Assembly (NCBI GenBank): GCA_021812705.1
Contig: JAKAMT010000011.1
Span: forward strand, 1 to 36,519
Reading direction: 5' to 3'
From: Bacteroidota bacterium
Lineage (GTDB): Bacteria > Bacteroidota > Ignavibacteria > Ignavibacteriales > Melioribacteraceae
Length of the DNA stretch: 36,519 nucleotides
In this document: piece by piece, positions 32,744 to 36,519 of the stretch
Numbering within the stretch: the first letter of the stretch is position 1
How the letters are laid out: every line of letters starts with the position of its first letter
Program-made: the position numbers and the translations under genes
The notes under the pieces: generated by a model
The model's input: only the letters and a program-made list of their open reading frames with translations
Told to the model about the DNA's origin: nothing
The model's database searches: none

Positions 32744-35700
32744 TCAGGAAGGGAAATAGATTACGGATTCATCACCGAGAATATTTTTTACTTTAGAAAT
32801 AAAATCGGGATTGAAGGCTACCTTAAAGTTAATATGAAATTCGCGGTTTACTCCATTTTCTCTTAAACAAACCACCACCGGAACGGATCCGGAATATTCT
32901 TCCATAAGTTTTTTCACATCGTTCACAACGGTGCGTTCGTGAACTGATGTGTCTATAATAATGCCGATCCGTTTAGTCAGTTTTTGTTTTGCATCGTCAA
33001 GAGAAATTGCCTCGTCAATATGCAGTTTTACTGCATCGCCGCTGCTTTCCAACCGGCCTGTGACTAAAATCGTGGATTCCGGAACGATGAGTTCCTCGCA
33101 AGTTTTGTAAACTTTAGAAAACATCAGGCACTCGCATGAACCGCTGAAGTCATCTAACTTGAAGAATACCATCTGATTGCCGCGCTTATCAATTTTAGTT
33201 CTTACTTCCGTAACAACGCCGCATGCGCGCACCGATTCAGAAAAATTATAGGTCTCGGTTTCTCCAAGGTGAACCGTTGCAAATGAACGGTATTCCACTT
33301 CATATTTTCTTAACGGATGATTTGTTAAATAAAATCCAAGCACTTCTCTCTCTTTTGCAAGCCGATCTTTGTCATTCCAGGGTTTGATATCCGGCAGAGC
33401 GGGTTCGTGAATATTCATCGCTTCGGAATCTCCGCCGAAGAGAGAGTCTGCGTGAGAATTTTTAACCGATTGAGCTTTGCTTCCAAAACTAAGAGCATCT
33501 TCCACGGCTCTAAAATTTTGAGCTCTGGATCCGCCGCATAAATCGAAAGCTCCCGCGAGAACCAAACCTTCCAGCGCGCGTTTATTTACAAGCCTTGTAT
33601 CGACATTGGAACAGAAATCGTAAATGCTTTTAAAATTTCTTCCTAGTTTTAGATGAGCCCTGCGGATCTCTTCGACCGCATTTACTCCTACATTTTTAAT
33701 TGCGCTCATTCCGAAAATAATCTGCCTATTCTTAACGCTGAATTTGACGCTTGGATTATTTATATCCGGGGGAAGAACTTTCACGTTCAGCTTTCTGCAG
33801 TCTTCCAGAAGATTAGTCACTTTATCAGTGTTGCCGTATTCATTTGATAGGTTTGCAGCCAAAAATTCTTCGAGGTAGTGGGCTTTTAAGTACGCAGTCT
33901 GATATGCCACAACGGAGTATGCAACCGCATGGCTTTTGTTGAACCCGTAATTGGCAAATTTATCAATTGCCTCAAAAATCTCTTCAGCAATTTTTTTTGA
34001 GATATTATTCTTAGCCGCACCTTCAAGGAATTTTTCTTTCTGCTCGGCCATCGCTTTTGCATCTTTCTTTCCCATAGCGCGGCGCAGAAGATCGGCTTCT
34101 GCCAGACTCATTGCGCCGATACGGTTCGCAATCTGAATCACCTGTTCCTGATAAACTATGATTCCGTTTGTTTCTTTAAGAATTGGTTCGAGCATCGGGT
34201 GCAGGTAAACAATTTCCTTTCTTCCGAATTTGCGCGCTATAAAATCATCAATGAACTCCATCGGTCCGGGACGGTAGAGCGCATTCATTGCGGCAAGATC
34301 GCTTATGGAAGTAGGATTTAATTTTTTAAGATACTCGCGCATCGGGGCACTTTCAAACTGGAACACTGCAGTTGTCTGGCCTCTGCTGAAAAGCTCGTAT
34401 GTTTTTTTATCATCGACCGGAATTTCATCGATGTCGAGAACGATGCCTCTGGTTTCTTTTACGAGATCAATAGTATCCCTTATAATAGATAGAGTTCTCA
34501 ATCCGAGGAAATCCATCTTGAGAAGTCCGGCCTCTTCAAGATCCTTCATATTGAACTGAGTCACTATCGAATTATCGTCGCCATAAGTTGCCAGGGGAAC
34601 AAAATCGCTTACTTCGCCGGGGGTAATAACAACTCCTGCAGCATGCTTGGATGCATTTCTGTTCATTCCTTCCAGAATGCGGGCGTATTTTATGAGCTCC
34701 TTAATCTGTTCGTCATCTGATTTATTTACCCATGCAAGTTCCGGCACTTCTTTCAAAGCCTGTGCAAGTTCATACACTTTGCCGAATTTTGAAGGGATCC
34801 ACTTTGTAATTTTTTCGATAGTCGGAATAGGAATTTTCAACACCCTGCCGACATCTTTCAGTACCGCTCTGGAAGAGAGTTTGTTGAAAGTGATGATCTG
34901 AGCAACTGATTTTTCGCCATATTTTTCTTTAACATACGAGATAACGTCGCCGCGCTGATCATCGGCGAAATCCACATCGATATCGGGCATCGATTTACGC
35001 GCCGGATTCAGAAATCTTTCGAAGAGAAGATTGTATTTGAGAGGATCTACATTTGTAATTCCCAGCACGTAAGCCACCAAACTACCCGCAGCGCTTCCTC
35101 TGCCGGGACCCACCGGGATGCCTCTGGATTTGGCTGCATTAATAAAATCCTGCACAACTAAAAAATATCCCGCATAGCCCATTTCATTAATTACTTTCAG
35201 TTCAAAATTGAAACGGTCTTCAATTTCGGGCGTCAACGACTTAAATTTTTTCCCTAATCTCTCGTTTGCCATCTGTGCCAGATATTCTTCCAGATTTGCC
35301 GCTTTGGATTCTTCAGGAATTGGAAATTGCGGAAACTGGTGGCCGCTGAAATCCAATTTCAAATTTATTTTTTCTTCAATCTCAATTGTGTTTTCGATAG
35401 CGCCTTTGTAATTCTTAAATAATTTTTTCATCTCCTCGGCAGACTTAAAATAAATTTGGTCTGTACCGTAGCGGAGTTCTTTATATTCGGCGGTTCCCGT
35501 TTTATCGCCCAGCTGAATTAAAATATTGTGCGCTATAGAATGATCTTTTTCTATATAATGAATGTCGTTTGTGGCAACCAGTTTAATTCCGAGATCGCGC
35601 GCAAGTTTCGGCATTCCTTCGAGCACGGGTTTTTCTATCTCCATCCCGTGATCCTGAATCTCGAGATAGAAATCATCGTTGAATAATTCTTTCAATCTGA

Positions 35701-36202
35701 CAGCCGTTGCTCTCGCTTTTGCATAATCGTCGTTTATTAGCGGAGTGGCAATGGGGCCAGCCGGGCAAGCGGAAGTGCAAATCAAGCCCTCGCAATATTT
35801 AGAGAGCATTTCAAAATCTATCCGGGGACGGTAGTAAAAACCTTCCGTGTATCCGATAGAAGAGAGTTTGATAAGATTCTGATAGCCTGTTTCGTTTTTA
35901 GCAAGCAGAAGAAGATGATTGTAATTTTTTGATTTTCTTTTCGGATTATCGGGATCGTCTCCTTTGCGGTCGAACCTGGAGCCGTCAATAACTATATACC
36001 CTTCCATTCCTATCAACGGTTTGATGCCGGCTTTTTTTGCTTTCTTGTAGAATTCCGCCACTCCAAACATAACGCCGTGATCTGTGAGGGCAACCGAATG
36101 CATCTCATTCTTAACTGCGGCGTTGATCAAACCTTCAACGGTGCACGCCCCATCCTGAAGGCTATAGTGGGAATGATTGTGAAGATGTATAAAATCTGAC
36201 AT
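32744..36202 (-). CDS. dnaE: DNA polymerase III alpha subunit
   Basis: An 1152-residue replicative polymerase of the C family (DnaE type). The N-terminal PHP domain starts IHLHNHSHYSLQDG with H8 and H10 in the metal-site pattern. The palm contains VGPGRGSAAGSLVAY and the catalytic aspartates in PDIDVDF (D407, D409, D411). Also seen are FQFESAPMREYLK, YRPGPMEFI and YGFNKSHAVAYSVVAYQTAY in the thumb/fingers. A helix-hairpin-helix/OB-fold C-terminus follows, including ECLMFSKVYKTCEELI. No exonuclease domain is present, as expected for DnaE, so proofreading is separate. It follows dut by 67 bp and has a normal length. Confidence 0.98.
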   Translation of the reverse strand: MSDFIHLHNHSHYSLQDGACTVEGLINAAVKNEMHSVALTDHGVMFGVAEFYKKAKKAGIKPLIGMEGYIVIDGSRFDRKGDDPDNPKRKSKNYNHLLLLAKNETGYQNLIKLSSIGYTEGFYYRPRIDFEMLSKYCEGLICTSACPAGPIATPLINDDYAKARATAVRLKELFNDDFYLEIQDHGMEIEKPVLEGMPKLARDLGIKLVATNDIHYIEKDHSIAHNILIQLGDKTGTAEYKELRYGTDQIYFKSAEEMKKLFKNYKGAIENTIEIEEKINLKLDFSGHQFPQFPIPEESKAANLEEYLAQMANERLGKKFKSLTPEIEDRFNFELKVINEMGYAGYFLVVQDFINAAKSRGIPVGPGRGSAAGSLVAYVLGITNVDPLKYNLLFERFLNPARKSMPDIDVDFADDQRGDVISYVKEKYGEKSVAQIITFNKLSSRAVLKDVGRVLKIPIPTIEKITKWIPSKFGKVYELAQALKEVPELAWVNKSDDEQIKELIKYARILEGMNRNASKHAAGVVITPGEVSDFVPLATYGDDNSIVTQFNMKDLEEAGLLKMDFLGLRTLSIIRDTIDLVKETRGIVLDIDEIPVDDKKTYELFSRGQTTAVFQFESAPMREYLKKLNPTSISDLAAMNALYRPGPMEFIDDFIARKFGRKEIVYLHPMLEPILKETNGIIVYQEQVIQIANRIGAMSLAEADLLRRAMGKKDAKAMAEQKEKFLEGAAKNNISKKIAEEIFEAIDKFANYGFNKSHAVAYSVVAYQTAYLKAHYLEEFLAANLSNEYGNTDKVTNLLEDCRKLNVKVLPPDINNPSVKFSVKNRQIIFGMSAIKNVGVNAVEEIRRAHLKLGRNFKSIYDFCSNVDTRLVNKRALEGLVLAGAFDLCGGSRAQNFRAVEDALSFGSKAQSVKNSHADSLFGGDSEAMNIHEPALPDIKPWNDKDRLAKEREVLGFYLTNHPLRKYEVEYRSFATVHLGETETYNFSESVRACGVVTEVRTKIDKRGNQMVFFKLDDFSGSCECLMFSKVYKTCEELIVPESTILVTGRLESSGDAVKLHIDEAISLDDAKQKLTKRIGIIIDTSVHERTVVNDVKKLMEEYSGSVPVVVCLRENGVNREFHINFKVAFNPDFISKVKNILGDESVIYFPS

Positions 36203-36269
36203 TTAAAATCCGATTAGAAATTTTGAATCGTTTTGGGCTGGATAGTACCTGCTGCAAAACAATTCTTAA

Positions 36270-36519
36270 TCAATTTTTACCAGTGTGTCCAAAACCGCCG
36301 TCGCCGCGGGAGCTGCCGTTCAACTCATCGGTCGAATTCAACACTACTCTATAAACTTTCGAGAGAACCATCTGAGCAATTCTATCGCCTCTCTTAATCA
36401 CAAAATCTTTTTCGCCGAAATTAAAAAGTATCACTTTTATTTCGCCCCTGTAATCGGAATCGATTGTGCCGGGAGAATTCAGGATGCCTATCCCCTCTTT
36501 CGCGGCAAGTCCGCTGCGC
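36270..36519 (-). CDS. dut: dUTP diphosphatase, C-terminal 82 residues (runs off the window)
   Basis: The minus-strand frame that ends at the TGA at 36272-36270 encodes the last 82 residues of a trimeric dUTPase; the start lies beyond 36519. Motif II is RSGLA at the edge. Motif III is [18 protein letters not shown], with the Asp-Tyr uracil-binding pair. Motif IV is RGDRIAQMV, and the phosphate-binding motif V is [12 protein letters not shown]. The enzyme hydrolyses dUTP to dUMP to keep uracil out of DNA. It is followed by dnaE. Confidence 0.95.
   Translation of the reverse strand, partial: RSGLAAKEGIGILNSPGTIDSDYRGEIKVILFNFGEKDFVIKRGDRIAQMVLSKVYRVVLNSTDELNGSSRGDGGFGHTGKN

Noticed and set aside
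1-36519. tRNA, rRNA, CRISPR or complete insertion sequence
   Set aside because: The larger intergenic stretches were read for cloverleaf-like structures, regular direct repeats and transposase frames, and none was found. A tRNA or covariance-model scan would be the decisive test.

Overview
The window looks like a chromosomal segment from a Gram-negative bacterium of the Bacteroidota/Chlorobiota superphylum, most likely an Ignavibacteria-type organism. This rests on the mix of families: a TonB-dependent receptor with an N-terminal carboxypeptidase-regulatory-like domain, a large exported protein with a type IX secretion (T9SS) type A-like C-terminus, a PorV/PorQ-like outer-membrane protein, a GWxTD-domain protein, a lipid A-type acyltransferase, and an ATP synthase cluster that lacks the beta and epsilon genes. 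The DNA is AT-rich. Most genes have recognisable AGGAG-type ribosome binding sites, and the clearest promoters are sigma70-like (TTGACN-17-TANNNT). Taxonomy is inferred from gene content only.

Layout. (1) 1-6458: the start of a phosphate acetyltransferase gene on the minus strand diverges from a plus-strand block: AI-2E-family transporter, beta-CASP/MBL ribonuclease-like protein, predicted outer-membrane barrel, RsbW-like anti-sigma ATPase and malate dehydrogenase, ending in a clear intrinsic terminator. (2) 6516-7277: an MqnA-like orphan gene, preceded by a 97-bp MITE (7303-7399) that seems to supply half of its promoter. (3) 7417-11071: the classic ffh-rpsP-khpA-rimM-trmD-rplS translation/secretion cluster, read right to left. 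(4) 11129-16529: F-type ATP synthase genes atpZ, an atpI-like gene, then atpB-E-F-H-A-G, interrupted between atpH and atpA by a REP-like double hairpin. (5) 16522-21076: bactofilin, M23 endopeptidase, a GT9 heptosyltransferase-like gene, an LpxL-like acyltransferase and a GWxTD protein, an envelope and cell-shape block running into the ATP synthase genes. (6) 21331-28869: a self-contained three-gene unit (TonB receptor, 1118-aa T9SS cargo-like protein, PorV-like protein) with a near-consensus promoter at one end and an intrinsic terminator at the other. (7) 29291-36519: dut (partial), dnaE, a FabL-like enoyl reductase, an acyl-CoA dehydrogenase, thioredoxin, and a seven-repeat beta-propeller gene split by a frameshift at a run of eight A's.

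From 6516 onward every gene is on the minus strand and most junctions are short or overlapping, so a few long transcription units are likely. The housekeeping functions are ordinary. The points most worth a second look are the TonB/T9SS/PorV unit, the slippage-type frameshift in the propeller gene, the MITE-derived hybrid promoter, and the abnormal N-terminus of the 2791-4848 barrel gene. I found no rRNA, tRNA, CRISPR array or complete insertion sequence.
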